Notes: generated by a model from the sequence alone, not told the origin. A stretch of 31,404 nucleotides of DNA from Rhodospirillaceae bacterium UBA6219 (GCA_002435715.1 DISD01000089.1:23565-54968); one strand, 5' to 3'; positions 21,698 through 31,168 are shown, counted from the first letter of the stretch. Numbers and translations: made by a program.

Positions 21698-24379
21698 TCA
21701 AAGCACCAGGTCGACGCGCGGCTTGGCCCGGTCGTCGTCTTCCACCCGCGGCCGGCAGGTGAACAACCGTCCGGCATCGATCCCGCCCTGATCGACCAGC
21801 CAGGATTTGATGACATCGGCCCGGTTTTCGGCCAAACGAACCAAGCGCTGGCGTTCGAATTCGGCCAGTTCCTCGCGGTCCTTTTCCGCCATCAGCGCTT
21901 TCAGCCGGGCCATCAGACCAGCCTCGCGGCGCAGCACCGGACCATCCACGCCAGCCACCGCAACCCCGCACAAATTCAGCCCCAGCCCATCGCGCCCTTT
22001 CATCAACGCCGCCACCTTTGCCAAGGCGGCTTCCTGCCCGGCGGGCAATTGGGCATCACCGGCGGGAAATTCTAGCGCCTGCAAGGCCAGGACCGGCTTT
22101 TCCGCTTCGTCGATGACCATGCCGATCAGGCCGACCAGCGGAAAGGCCACTTTCAACGTGGTGAAGACGGTGGAACGCAAAGCCCCGCCGATGGCCTGGT
22201 TGACCGCGTCGGAAGTGTCGAAATTGGGATTGTCCAAATCGCCGTGCACCGGAATGGCCAAGGTGATGCGGTCGTCGCCGTCGCGCAGCAGGTCCAGAAC
22301 CGTTTCGATGGGCATGTCGGCTTGTTTGGCCAAAGGCGCGTTGGGATCGGGCTGGGCCACGCGCAAACGCGACAACACCAAGTCCATCTGCCCCTTCAGA
22401 TTGCCGTCCGCCACACTTATGCCCAGCTTGGCGTCCAACTGCCCGGTATGCAGGTTGACCCCCAAGGCATCGGCGGCATAGGGCGACAAGGGCGGCAGGT
22501 CCAAGGCCCGCACCTGCCCGTCGACCGTCAGCCCAGGGATGGGACGGAACGGCCGCACGTGGCCCAGGGCACTGATCGACGCATTGCCGATGGCCGCCGA
22601 GGCGGAAAACGGGCTGTCCTGATCGGGCTTGGCACTGTCGATGGCCGAGGCGGTCAGGCTGAGCTCGCGCAGGGACAGCCGCACCATGTCCGTGGTGGTG
22701 CGGTCCCGGAATTCCACTTGCCCGCCGGTCAGCCGCACATTCCCCAAGGCCAGACGCGGGGCCTTGCCAGGGGATGATTGCTGACTTTTCGGCAAATCGG
22801 ACAAGCCCTCGATGCCGGTATGGTCGCGGTTGACCCGGATCACCGGCTGGTTCAGTGTCACGATCGCCGCGCTGACATCGCCTTGCGGGCTCAGCGTCAC
22901 CTTGTCGACGCGCAGGGTCCGGGCCCGCAGGCGCGGATTGTAAATCCCCGGACGGCCCAGGGCCGACACCGTCTTGGCCTCGAAACGGCCGACGCTGAGG
23001 GCGGCCGGATCAAGCACCCAATCGGTGAAATGGGCGGTATCCGCCAGCAACCAGTCGCGGTCGCCTTGGCGGATGACCAGCCCCGTCACCGAAGCGGTCA
23101 GATGGCCGGCCACCGGTGGCAACAGGCCGCGTGGCCGTTCGTGGGCGAAACGGCCCTCGGCACTGGACTTGCCGGCGACGAAATGCCAATCCTCGAAACG
23201 GATGTCGCTGTCCGCGCTGTCCGCCTTGCCTTCGGCGGTGAACAGGGTCTTGGCCTTGGCCGACAGGTTCAGGTGGGTCTTGCCCTGCCAATTCAATGCC
23301 TTGTGCCGGATGGACAAGCCATCCATGTCCAAGGCCCAATCCGTGGCGTTCAGTTCCCCGGCCCAATCCAGGGCTTGGAAGGTGTTGTCCAGACGGCCCT
23401 GGTCCAGACGCATACGTGCCGTGCTGGCGGCGATGCGGGCCTGTCCCTGGGCGAACAGCAGATCACTGCCTTCCAACACGCCCTTGACGTTCACCCCTTG
23501 GTGCCATTGCAGCCCCCCCTGCCAGGTCAGTTGCGCCGCCGCCACCTGCCCACCGTCCAACGGCACCACGCCCTTGCTGAGAGACAGGCGCCCGTCGGCC
23601 TGCAATGGCGCCGAGAAATCGCCCACGCCCTGCACTTTCAGGCTGGCGTCCAACCCGCCACCCCAGCCGGGCAAGCCGCCCCATTGGGCGAAAGGCTTGG
23701 TATCCAATCCCTTTAACGAGATTTCGGCGGTGAAATCCAGATGGGGGGAAAACGGCGCCAAGCTGCCGGTCACATTCAGCGGCGCCTGATTGATCTTGCC
23801 GACCAGCGACAGGCGGGCCGGGCTTTCCGGCGCCCAGGACCGCAGGTCATGGAGTTCCAGACGGTCCACCTCGACGCGCACCTTCAAGGCGCCGTCTTCC
23901 ACCCGCAACACCGAATTGGTCAGCACCAGCGAGGTGATGCCATAGCCCCAACCCGACGCGGCGCCCTGGTCACCCCCGGCACGGGGCAAGGCCAAACCGT
24001 TGACCCGCCAGGACGGGCCATCGCGGACCAAGGCGATCTCGGCCTTGTCCAATTCCACATGGTCCAGCCACACCCGGCGCGACAACAAGGGCTTCCAGCG
24101 AAAGGTCAGGTCGATGCCGTCGATGCCCAAAGCCTCGCCGACCGCGGACATCAGCTCGACACCGCGCAAGGCCACTTCGCCCCGCCACAAAGACAGCCGG
24201 GCCTGACCGACCTGGGCCTGGATCCACCCCATTTCCACCAAGGTGCGCAGAACACCCCAGCGCAGTCCCTGGTCGGGCAGGAACCAGGCGGCGGGAAACA
24301 GCAATGCGGCCAAGACGGTCAGGATGACGGCAAGGCGCCGAAGACGCGACACCCTGACCTGGGAATCGGACTGGGACAT
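21698..24379 (-). CDS. DUF748/AsmA-like large envelope protein
   Basis: An 893-residue protein with one N-terminal membrane anchor (about 14-34, LRRLAVILTVLAALLFPAAWF). A very long beta-rich periplasmic part follows, with repeated AsmA/YhdP-like strands (for example VWLDHVELDKAEIALVRDG, SLSKGVVPLDGGQVAAAQL, LALGNVRLTGGQVEFRDR). DUF748 features near the C-terminal third include ALGHVRPFRPIPGLTVDG, ITLAIPVHGDLDNPNFD and VFTTLKVAFPLVGLIG. The last about 150 residues look like the end of DUF748 proteins (LEFPAGDAQLPAGQEAAL ... ADVIKSWLVDQGGID), resembling an OmpA-like tail. Such bridge-like proteins are thought to help lipid transport across the periplasm; function here is by family only. Its neighbours give no operon partner. 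Confidence 0.8.
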   Translation of the reverse strand: MSQSDSQVRVSRLRRLAVILTVLAALLFPAAWFLPDQGLRWGVLRTLVEMGWIQAQVGQARLSLWRGEVALRGVELMSAVGEALGIDGIDLTFRWKPLLSRRVWLDHVELDKAEIALVRDGPSWRVNGLALPRAGGDQGAASGWGYGITSLVLTNSVLRVEDGALKVRVEVDRLELHDLRSWAPESPARLSLVGKINQAPLNVTGSLAPFSPHLDFTAEISLKGLDTKPFAQWGGLPGWGGGLDASLKVQGVGDFSAPLQADGRLSLSKGVVPLDGGQVAAAQLTWQGGLQWHQGVNVKGVLEGSDLLFAQGQARIAASTARMRLDQGRLDNTFQALDWAGELNATDWALDMDGLSIRHKALNWQGKTHLNLSAKAKTLFTAEGKADSADSDIRFEDWHFVAGKSSAEGRFAHERPRGLLPPVAGHLTASVTGLVIRQGDRDWLLADTAHFTDWVLDPAALSVGRFEAKTVSALGRPGIYNPRLRARTLRVDKVTLSPQGDVSAAIVTLNQPVIRVNRDHTGIEGLSDLPKSQQSSPGKAPRLALGNVRLTGGQVEFRDRTTTDMVRLSLRELSLTASAIDSAKPDQDSPFSASAAIGNASISALGHVRPFRPIPGLTVDGQVRALDLPPLSPYAADALGVNLHTGQLDAKLGISVADGNLKGQMDLVLSRLRVAQPDPNAPLAKQADMPIETVLDLLRDGDDRITLAIPVHGDLDNPNFDTSDAVNQAIGGALRSTVFTTLKVAFPLVGLIGMVIDEAEKPVLALQALEFPAGDAQLPAGQEAALAKVAALMKGRDGLGLNLCGVAVAGVDGPVLRREAGLMARLKALMAEKDREELAEFERQRLVRLAENRADVIKSWLVDQGGIDAGRLFTCRPRVEDDDRAKPRVDLVL

Positions 24380-24400
24380 GCAATTATGGAAACAGCCCGT

Positions 24401-26137
24401 TCAGTCCGGGTCAACCCCTTCGGCGCTAACCCGGTTCCGGCCATTGGCCTTAGCGGTGTAAAGCGCCTTGTCGGCCTGGGCCAACAAGGTCTCGACCGAG
24501 GTTTCCGCCCCCTTGGGCACCGCCAATCCGATGCTGACGGTGAAGTTCAACACCTGATCGTCGGGTAAGGGGATTTTGATCTGGGCAATGTTCGAGCGCA
24601 GGCGCTCGGCGGTGATCAACGCGCCGTCATGGTTGGTTTCCGGCAACAGCACGGCGAATTCCTCGCCCCCCAGCCGACCGATGATGTCGATGTCGCGCAA
24701 GGTGTGGCGCATGCATTCGGTCAGCTTGCGCAAGGCTTCGTCACCAATGGCGTGGCCGTGACGGTCGTTGATCTTCTTGAAATGGTCCACGTCCAGCATC
24801 AGCACGCTGAGCGGGTTGCCGTACCGATGGGCCCGCTCGACCTCGATGGCGGCAGCGGCCAGGAAATGGCGGCGATTGAAAGCCCCGGTCAAGGAATCGG
24901 TGGTGGCCAAACGCCGTAGCTCGCGTTCCATGGCCTTGCGGTCGGTGATGTCGGTCAACACCCCGATGATCCCCACCGGCCGACGTTCTTCGTCCAGATA
25001 GGCGGTTTTCAGCACCAAGATGTCCTGACGGCCGCCGCCCCGCGGCAGGATCGAAGCCTCGTAGGAGGCCTCGTCGCAAGCCCCCGACAACAATTCGGCG
25101 TCGGTGACCGCGTCCTCGAGCGGCAACAGGCCGGCGGGGTCGCCGTCGCCGAACAAGGACTTGAACGCCCGGTTGCAGGTCTGGATCCGCCCCAGCACAT
25201 CCTTGAACCACACCGGCGAGGGAATGGTGTCGATCAGCGAATCGCTGAAACGCCGCGCCGCTTCGGCGACCATGGTCATCTCTTCGGCGCGCAGGCGTTG
25301 TTCGGCCAGTTCGCGGGTGCGGGCGGCGACGCGCATCTCCAAGGTCTCGTTGGCGCGGCGCAACGCCGCCACCGCGCGGTTGTGGCTGGTGATGTCGCGG
25401 GCTTCGAACATCAGTTCCTCGCCCATGCCGCTGCCCGGCAAGGGGGTCACCCGCACCAGGGCGTCAAAGGCGGTGCCGTCGCGATGCATCAGCCGCATGG
25501 GAACCACCGCGTCCTCGCGCACGATTTCGTCGATCAGCGCGGCGTAATCGGCATGGACGATGTCTTCCAAGCGCAAGCCCACCACCTGCTCGTGCTCGGC
25601 GGCGCCCAGCAGTTCCAATCCGGCCTTGTTGACATAGCGGATCGAACCGGCGACCACGTGGCAGACCAAGTTGACGGAATTTTCCACCAACAGATGGAAG
25701 CGGCTGTCGCTTTGATGGGCCGAACCGGCCAGCTTGCCTTCGTGGGAAATGTCACGCCCGGTGACCACGGTGGCGTCAGGGGCGATTTCACGGGCCCGGT
25801 AAACCTGCAATTCGATGTCGCGGGTCTGGCGGTCCAGGCCGACGATGCGGGTGGGAATGGCGCGATCTTCGCTGGCCATGCCCGACATGAACAAATCCAT
25901 CACCTGACCGTATTCGGGGATCAGGAATTCCGCCAGACGGCGGCCGATCATGTCTTCGGTGCTTTTCCCCCCCAACATGCGCACGCCGGCACCGTTGATG
26001 GCGGTGATGGCGCCGCCCCGGCACAGGCAGATCAGGTCCCGGCTGACCTCGAGAATCTGCATCATGCCGCCGTCGAATCGCGGCCCACGCTTACGCCGTT
26101 CAACGGCCAAGTCAATGATGGTAGCGATCGGCTCCAT
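24401..26137 (-). CDS. Diguanylate cyclase with three PAS-type domains
   Basis: A 578-residue soluble protein. PAS-like domains lie at about 25-135, 142-255 and 297-400, with a charged coiled coil (about 255-295) before the third. A GGDEF domain runs from about 408 to the end with DSLTGAFNRRHF, GGEEF (490-494) and an RDID I-site (481-484), so it should be an active, product-inhibited cyclase. There is no membrane segment and no EAL domain. I chose ATG 26137 (GGGGA seven bases upstream) over ATG 26182, because the extra codons include TTA, AGC and AAA unlike the rest of the gene and lack a ribosome-binding site. It lies 113 bp after the REC-PAS-GGDEF gene on the same strand. Confidence 0.9.
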   Translation of the reverse strand: MEPIATIIDLAVERRKRGPRFDGGMMQILEVSRDLICLCRGGAITAINGAGVRMLGGKSTEDMIGRRLAEFLIPEYGQVMDLFMSGMASEDRAIPTRIVGLDRQTRDIELQVYRAREIAPDATVVTGRDISHEGKLAGSAHQSDSRFHLLVENSVNLVCHVVAGSIRYVNKAGLELLGAAEHEQVVGLRLEDIVHADYAALIDEIVREDAVVPMRLMHRDGTAFDALVRVTPLPGSGMGEELMFEARDITSHNRAVAALRRANETLEMRVAARTRELAEQRLRAEEMTMVAEAARRFSDSLIDTIPSPVWFKDVLGRIQTCNRAFKSLFGDGDPAGLLPLEDAVTDAELLSGACDEASYEASILPRGGGRQDILVLKTAYLDEERRPVGIIGVLTDITDRKAMERELRRLATTDSLTGAFNRRHFLAAAAIEVERAHRYGNPLSVLMLDVDHFKKINDRHGHAIGDEALRKLTECMRHTLRDIDIIGRLGGEEFAVLLPETNHDGALITAERLRSNIAQIKIPLPDDQVLNFTVSIGLAVPKGAETSVETLLAQADKALYTAKANGRNRVSAEGVDPD

Positions 26138-26250
26138 GGTGCGTTCCCCGTTATCCCCCATGAATGGGCTTAATCCTTTCATCGGAATGCTTCAATGGAA
26201 AAGCAACACAGAGCTGATGGTTTCACCGACTCACGTCGTCGGCCGCCAAC

Positions 26251-27687
26251 TCAGCCGTTGTCGACCTCGATGCGGTCGCGTCCGCAATCCTTGGCGCGAT
26301 ACATGGCGCGGTCGGCACGGCCCAGCACGTGGTCGAAATGGGTGTCGCCGCCCCCCCGGCACGCCACCCCCAGGCTGATCGAGGTCTTCAGCACCCCTTC
26401 GGCCAAGGGCAAGCGGATCGCGGCGACCGCATTGCGCAGTCGTTCCGCCAGTTGGCAGGCGCCTTCCAGGCCGGTTTGCGGCAACAGAACGGCGAATTCC
26501 TCGCCGCCCATGCGCCCCAGGACATCCACCTCGCGCAATTGCCCCAGCATGGACTGGGTCACCGCCTTCAGCACTTCGTCGCCGATGGAATGGCCCCAGG
26601 TGTCGTTGACCTTCTTGAAATGGTCCACGTCCAACATGATGGCGGCCAGCGGCAGGTCATAGCGCAGGGCGCGTTCCATTTCCTGATGGGCCATAGAGGT
26701 GAAGTGGCGTCGGTTGGGGGCCCCGGTCAGCGAATCGGTGGTCGCCAGACGGCGCAATTCACGTTCCAGCCCCTTGCGGTCGGAAATGTCCACCGCCAGA
26801 CCGATGATGCCGTTGGGCACCACGCCTTCGGCCGGCAAAGCCGCCTTGGTCACCAAAAGCGTGCGCGATTGGCCATGGCAATCGGGGATTTGCGTCTCGA
26901 ATTCTTCGCGCCGCGACGATCCGTCAAGCACCCGCCCGTCGCTGTCCAGTTCCTCGGCCGGCAAATTGCGCCCCAACACGTCCTGGGACGAATGCCCCAG
27001 CCAAGTGGTCTCCCCAATGCCGAAGAACTCGCGGAACGACTTGTTGTACAGGCGGTAACGACCGGCCAGATCCTTGACCCAGACGGGGTTGGGCAGCAAT
27101 TCCACCAAACGGGCGGAAAACGCCTGGGCATCGGCCAGTTCCCGGGTCCGTTCGACCACCCGGGCTTCCAAGGTGGCGTTCAGCCGTTCGATGGTGGTGA
27201 TGTCGATCCATGACCGCAGCGCGCCGACCAGCGCGGTGAACAATTTCTGCGCCGTCAATTCGGTCTTCGAGCGGTAATCGTTGATGTCGTAATCCAGCAT
27301 CACCTCGCGCTCGGGGGCCTCGCCCGGCTGACCGGTGCGCAAGATGATGCGAAGACGATGGTTGCCCAGATCCTGGCGAATGATTCGTGCCAAGGACAGA
27401 CCGGCATGGTCGTTTTCCATCACCACGTCCAGCAACATCACCGGAATGTCGTCACGGCTTTCCAAGATGGTCCGGGCCTCGGCCGCCGAAAACGCCGAAA
27501 TGGGATGAAAACCACGCCCCTGGAACTGGAAGTCCCGCAACAGGACTTGGGTCATGCCGTGGACTTGCGGATCGTCATCCACCACCAAGACGTGCCAAGG
27601 ATCGCCTTCAGCCACTGAGGAACGCCCCCGCTTCAAGCTTAAGCGGCGCTTGTCTCCACCACCAAAAAGTGCGCTTCCCTCAGCCAT
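26251..27687 (-). CDS. Response regulator diguanylate cyclase (REC-PAS-GGDEF)
   Basis: A 478-residue protein. A receiver domain (about 32-160) has acidic Asp37-Asp39 (VVDDD), phospho-acceptor Asp87 (LLDVVM), Thr118 and Lys141, all conserved. The segment NDYRSKTELTAQKLF is typical of receivers in DUF3369-like regulators. A coiled linker (165-190), one PAS domain (about 190-303) and a GGDEF domain with DSLTGAPNRRHF, GGEEF (394-398) and REVD I-site (385-388) follow. Phosphorylation should control c-di-GMP output. No kinase gene is adjacent. ATG 27687 follows AAGGG at seven bases. It is divergent from the SpoIIE-type phosphatase gene across 166 bp. Confidence 0.93.
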   Translation of the reverse strand: MAEGSALFGGGDKRRLSLKRGRSSVAEGDPWHVLVVDDDPQVHGMTQVLLRDFQFQGRGFHPISAFSAAEARTILESRDDIPVMLLDVVMENDHAGLSLARIIRQDLGNHRLRIILRTGQPGEAPEREVMLDYDINDYRSKTELTAQKLFTALVGALRSWIDITTIERLNATLEARVVERTRELADAQAFSARLVELLPNPVWVKDLAGRYRLYNKSFREFFGIGETTWLGHSSQDVLGRNLPAEELDSDGRVLDGSSRREEFETQIPDCHGQSRTLLVTKAALPAEGVVPNGIIGLAVDISDRKGLERELRRLATTDSLTGAPNRRHFTSMAHQEMERALRYDLPLAAIMLDVDHFKKVNDTWGHSIGDEVLKAVTQSMLGQLREVDVLGRMGGEEFAVLLPQTGLEGACQLAERLRNAVAAIRLPLAEGVLKTSISLGVACRGGGDTHFDHVLGRADRAMYRAKDCGRDRIEVDNG

Positions 27688-27749
27688 GACATACCCTTAA
27701 GGAGCAATTCCGTTATTTTGGACCCGCAATGCCTTTCTATTGAAAGGTT

Positions 27750-27781
27750 ATATTGGACGGCGTCAAAATTGCAGCCAATAT
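27750..27781. promoter_or_regulatory. Inverted repeat in the divergent spacer 27688-27853
   Basis: ATATTGG (27750-27756) and CCAATAT (27775-27781) form a 7-bp dyad with an 18-nt spacer between the two divergent signalling genes. It could be a regulator site serving both promoters. The AT-rich spacer around it is otherwise without clear boxes. Confidence 0.3.
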
Positions 27782-27853
27782 TCGTGCTAAAGGGCTGTGA
27801 CGGTTTCCCCTCGCGGATAAACCGGTTAGTGTTCGACGCTTAGGTTCTTAGGT

Positions 27854-29560
27854 ATGAAAGCTGCCCCCGTGTTCCAGTCCCGCCTACCCGGTGCCGCCCC
27901 CCGTGCCGATCAGGCCGCCCAAGTGCGCATGCTGAACGGATTGTCGTTCAAGCAGGCCTTCGCCACCTTGGTGATCGCCCTGGCCGTCGGTCTGGCCACC
28001 AGCGCCTATGAGTTGCTGAACGATTATCGGTCCATGCATGAGCAGGTGCGCCGCGACATGGCCGCCGACATGAACCTGGTGCGCGGCCTGGCGGTGGAAG
28101 CGGCTTATCAATTGTCCGGAGAGTTGGCGGGTGAAGTGGTGGCCGGCCTGCACCAGAACCCCCTGATTCTGGAAGCGACGCTGACCGACAATTACGGCGG
28201 CGAATTGGGTCAGAAAATTCGCGCTCCGGTGTCCACCCCCTTTCCCAGTCTGGCCGTCGACCTGTTCGGCGACGTCTCGGCCCATTCGCGATCGCTGGAA
28301 ACCCGCAATCCCAACGGCACCAGTACCGTCGTCGGTTCGCTGGAAGTGCGCTTGGACAGCGCCGGCTTGCTGAATGCCTGGCTGGACCGCGCCACCTCGG
28401 CCGTGGTGTCGGGGGCGGCCCGCGCCGTGCTGGTCTGCGCCCTGGTGGTGGCGGTGTTCTATTTGCTGATCACCAAGCCGCTGCTCAGGATCACCGCCGC
28501 CATCGGCCGCGTCGATCCGTCCCATCCCGGCGCCTTCCTGATCGAACTGCCGTCCGGCCACCAAAAGGACGAGCTGGGCCTGCTGGTGGGCACCGTCAAC
28601 GGCATGCTGGCGGAAAGCCAGACCGGCCTGGACGAGCGTGACCGCGCCCAGAAGGACTTGGCCGCCCTGGCCCGCGACCTGGAACGCCGCGTCGCCGAAC
28701 GTACCCACGAATTGGCCCGTGAAAAGGAAGGGGTGGAACGCGCCCTGGCCCAGCTGAACTTGGCCAACACCGAATTGGAAAAGGCCAACCGCGACATCAA
28801 TGACGGCATCCGCTACGCCAGCCGCATCCAGAACGCCTTGCTGCCCGACCAAGGCGCGCTGTCCGGCGTGGTGGACGAATTGGCGGTGGGCTGGCAGCCG
28901 TTGGACATGGTCGGCGGCGATTATTATTGGGCCGGGTCTTTCGGCCCGAAGGGCGTCATCGCGGTGATGGACTGCACCGGCCATGGCGTGCCCGGCGCCT
29001 TCATGACCGCCGTGGTGGCGTCCAGCTTCAGCCGCATCCTGCACCATCATGGCCACGACGACCCGGCCGAGATGCTGACCCAGTTGAACCGATTGGTGAA
29101 GACCGCCCTGCGCCAGGACCGCGACAGCGCTGTCAGCAATGACGGCCTGGACGCCGCCATCTGCGTGGTCGACCGCAGCCGTTCGACCCTGACCTTCGCC
29201 GGCGCCAACCTGCCCTTGCTGATTTCGGAAGACGGCGAATTGCGTCAGGTGCGCGGCGACCGCATGAGCCTGGGCTATCTGGACAGCCCCGAGGATTACC
29301 GTTTCTCGGCCCACCGCCTGGACTTCAAGCCCGGCGCCGCCTTCTACATGTATACGGACGGCGTCACCGACCAGGTGGGCGGCGCCGCCGGACGCCTGTT
29401 CGGCCGCCGCCGCCTGCAGGAAGTCCTGGCCGAGGTCACCGACCGCCCGGTCAGCGAACAGATGGACGAATTGTTCCAGCAACTGAGCCAATGGCGCGGC
29501 GAACAACGCCGCCGCGACGACATGACCTTCCTGGCCTTCCGCCCCGTCAGCGGGAATTAG
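27854..29560 (+). CDS. Membrane-bound HAMP-PP2C (SpoIIE-type) phosphatase, SiaA-like
   Basis: A 568-residue protein. Membrane helices are at about 35-55 and 189-207, enclosing a 130-residue periplasmic sensor. A HAMP segment (about 208-262) and a long coiled coil (262-318) lead to a PP2C/SpoIIE domain. The phosphatase starts with DINDGIRYASRIQNALLP and has GGDYYWAG (Asp356), VMDCTGHGVPGAF (Asp373), YTDGVTDQVGG and the final RRDDMTFLAF, so the metal-binding aspartates are in place. SiaA of Pseudomonas has the same layout and dephosphorylates a small partner that controls the cyclase SiaD. No siaB/siaC is nearby, but a REC-PAS-GGDEF gene is divergent. The start 27854 has a weak site; ATG 27929 is possible. 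Confidence 0.9.
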   Translation: MKAAPVFQSRLPGAAPRADQAAQVRMLNGLSFKQAFATLVIALAVGLATSAYELLNDYRSMHEQVRRDMAADMNLVRGLAVEAAYQLSGELAGEVVAGLHQNPLILEATLTDNYGGELGQKIRAPVSTPFPSLAVDLFGDVSAHSRSLETRNPNGTSTVVGSLEVRLDSAGLLNAWLDRATSAVVSGAARAVLVCALVVAVFYLLITKPLLRITAAIGRVDPSHPGAFLIELPSGHQKDELGLLVGTVNGMLAESQTGLDERDRAQKDLAALARDLERRVAERTHELAREKEGVERALAQLNLANTELEKANRDINDGIRYASRIQNALLPDQGALSGVVDELAVGWQPLDMVGGDYYWAGSFGPKGVIAVMDCTGHGVPGAFMTAVVASSFSRILHHHGHDDPAEMLTQLNRLVKTALRQDRDSAVSNDGLDAAICVVDRSRSTLTFAGANLPLLISEDGELRQVRGDRMSLGYLDSPEDYRFSAHRLDFKPGAAFYMYTDGVTDQVGGAAGRLFGRRRLQEVLAEVTDRPVSEQMDELFQQLSQWRGEQRRRDDMTFLAFRPVSGN

Positions 29561-29612
29561 AGCATTTCACGCGAAGCGTGGATATGCGATCAGCCAGAGC
29601 GGCGATTGAGCA

Positions 29613-29698
29613 GCCCGGCACGGGCCATTTTTAAAACTTAGTCTTGTTTCCGCTTTAGCTGAAACAAGACTAGGGGCGAAGCCCGGCCCGTGCCGGGC
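29613..29698. repeat. Nested double inverted repeat behind the phosphatase gene
   Basis: An outer 14-bp perfect inverted repeat, GCCCGGCACGGGCC (29613-29626) and GGCCCGTGCCGGGC (29685-29698), encloses an inner 12-bp perfect inverted repeat, TAGTCTTGTTTC (29639-29650) and GAAACAAGACTA (29661-29672), with a 10-nt loop. The outer arms carry the same 13-mer as at 2863. It lies between convergent genes (phosphatase and marC) and can form a long two-part hairpin on either strand, perhaps acting as a terminator. A small hairpin (TTCACGC-GAA-GCGTGGA) precedes it at about 29566-29582. Confidence 0.65.
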
Positions 29699-29705
29699 CC
29701 GCGCG

Positions 29706-30356
29706 TTATCCCAGACTTTTCACCATCTCGGCGATGCCGCGCCAGACGATCTCGACGCCGATGCACAACAGCAGCAACGCGAACAAACGCATCATGGCGT
29801 CGGTCAGCGCCCGCCCCAGCAGGCCTTCCATACGGTCGGCATAGCGGAAGCATCCATAGATCAGCACGCTGATCGACAGCACCGCCAGCAGCCCCCCCAA
29901 AGTGGCCAAGGACAGCACCTCGTGACCAAAGGGATGGCCGGTCCCCAAGGCGATGGTCACCGCGATGGTGCCCGGCCCGGTGGTCAGCGGCATGGTCAAG
30001 GGGTAAAAGGCGGCGGAACGCAAACGTTCCGGGGCGGCGCCGATTTCGATGTCTCCGTCGGTGGCGCCTTCCTTGGCGTTCAGCAGCCGCCAGCCGGCCA
30101 CCGCGATGACCAGACCACCACCGACCCGCAGCGCCGGCAACGACACCCCGAACAAGCCCAGCACCGCTGAACCGATATAAAGCGAGCCCATGACGATCAG
30201 GAAGGCGTAAACCGCCACCCGTGCCGCCAGTTCGGCCCGCTGGGCCCGGTTAAGGCTTCGGGTGTGGGCCAGGAACATGAAGGCGCTGCCCGGCGGATTG
30301 ACGATGGGGAACAACGAGCCGAGCACCAGCAGATAGCTGGCCAGCAGCGCCGACAT
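29706..30356 (-). CDS. MarC-family (UPF0056) integral membrane protein
   Basis: A 216-residue protein with six predicted membrane helices. It has LVLGSLFPIVNPPGSAFMFL, the family NPPG motif in the first helix, RVGGGLVIAVAGWRLL, and PLTMPLTTGPGTIAV with the second conserved proline-threonine-glycine motif. MarC proteins were once thought to be multidrug pumps; the function is unknown. The ATG at 30356 follows GGAG at eight bases, and the gene starts two bases after the hydrolase stop, so the two are one operon. Confidence 0.92.
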   Translation of the reverse strand: MSALLASYLLVLGSLFPIVNPPGSAFMFLAHTRSLNRAQRAELAARVAVYAFLIVMGSLYIGSAVLGLFGVSLPALRVGGGLVIAVAGWRLLNAKEGATDGDIEIGAAPERLRSAAFYPLTMPLTTGPGTIAVTIALGTGHPFGHEVLSLATLGGLLAVLSISVLIYGCFRYADRMEGLLGRALTDAMMRLFALLLLCIGVEIVWRGIAEMVKSLG

Positions 30357-30358
30357 GA

Positions 30359-31168
30359 TCAGGGCTCCAATTGCTTGCGGATGAAATCGGTGACCATTTG
30401 GCCGGCGCCATGGCTGTAAAGGTCGTTATGACCGGCACCGGCGATGAAATGGGCTTCGACCCCCATGCGGGCACGTTCCTTCAACTCGCGCCCCATGGCC
30501 ACCGGCACCACCCCGTCCTGCTGACCGTGCAGGATCAGCATGGGCGCACGGATCTGGCCGATCTTGGCCCGGTTGTCGAAGCGATCCAGCATGACCATCT
30601 CGGCGAAGCCGGGCAGCACATACATCGGGGCCAAATCGGGCAGGCGGGTATAGGGGGCCTCCAGCACCACACCGACCACGTTGGCGTGTTCGGTGGCCAT
30701 CTGCACCGCCACCCCGGTGCCCAAGGATTCGCCGTACAGCACGATCTGGCCTTGGGGGACACCGCGGCTGATCAGCCAGCCCAAAGCGGCACGGGCATCG
30801 GAATAAAGCCCTTCTTCCGACGGCGAGCCGGGATTGCCGCCATAACCGCGATAGCCCACCAGCAACACACCGAAACCTTCGTCCAGGAACAAACGCGCCT
30901 TATGGGCGCGATGGGCGACGGTGCCGGCATTGCCGTGGAAATAGACGATGGTGGGTTGATAGCGGTCGCGCGGCGCCCCGTACCACCCGGTATTCATGAA
31001 GCCGTCCTGGCTGCGGATCAGCACCGGCACCATTTCGGGGACGCCGGCATCGGCAGGCGCCACCTTCTCACGCCCGGGGTGATAGATCATGTCACGCTGA
31101 AAGAAGGCCAAACCGCCCATGGCCAGCACCAAACCACCCGCAAACACCGCCACGACTTCTCCGATCAC
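30359..31168 (-). CDS. Membrane-anchored alpha/beta hydrolase (BEM46-like)
   Basis: A 269-residue protein with an N-terminal membrane helix (about 3-22, VAVFAGGLVLAMGGLAFF) and the motif QRDMIYHPGRE seen in this family. The hydrolase fold has the oxyanion loop YFHGNAGTV, the nucleophile elbow YGESLGTG (catalytic Ser), the acid in ILHGQQDGVVP and the His in GAGHNDLY. The full Ser-Asp-His triad is present, so it is probably an active serine hydrolase at the inner membrane; the substrate is unknown. GTG 31168 is the start, with GGAAGGA eight or nine bases upstream. It is co-transcribed with marC. Confidence 0.9.
   Translation of the reverse strand: MIGEVVAVFAGGLVLAMGGLAFFQRDMIYHPGREKVAPADAGVPEMVPVLIRSQDGFMNTGWYGAPRDRYQPTIVYFHGNAGTVAHRAHKARLFLDEGFGVLLVGYRGYGGNPGSPSEEGLYSDARAALGWLISRGVPQGQIVLYGESLGTGVAVQMATEHANVVGVVLEAPYTRLPDLAPMYVLPGFAEMVMLDRFDNRAKIGQIRAPMLILHGQQDGVVPVAMGRELKERARMGVEAHFIAGAGHNDLYSHGAGQMVTDFIRKQLEP

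Noticed and set aside
22778..23716. 312-residue plus-strand frame opposite the DUF748 gene
   Set aside because: Composition typical of antisense; the opposite strand holds a consistent 893-residue family member.
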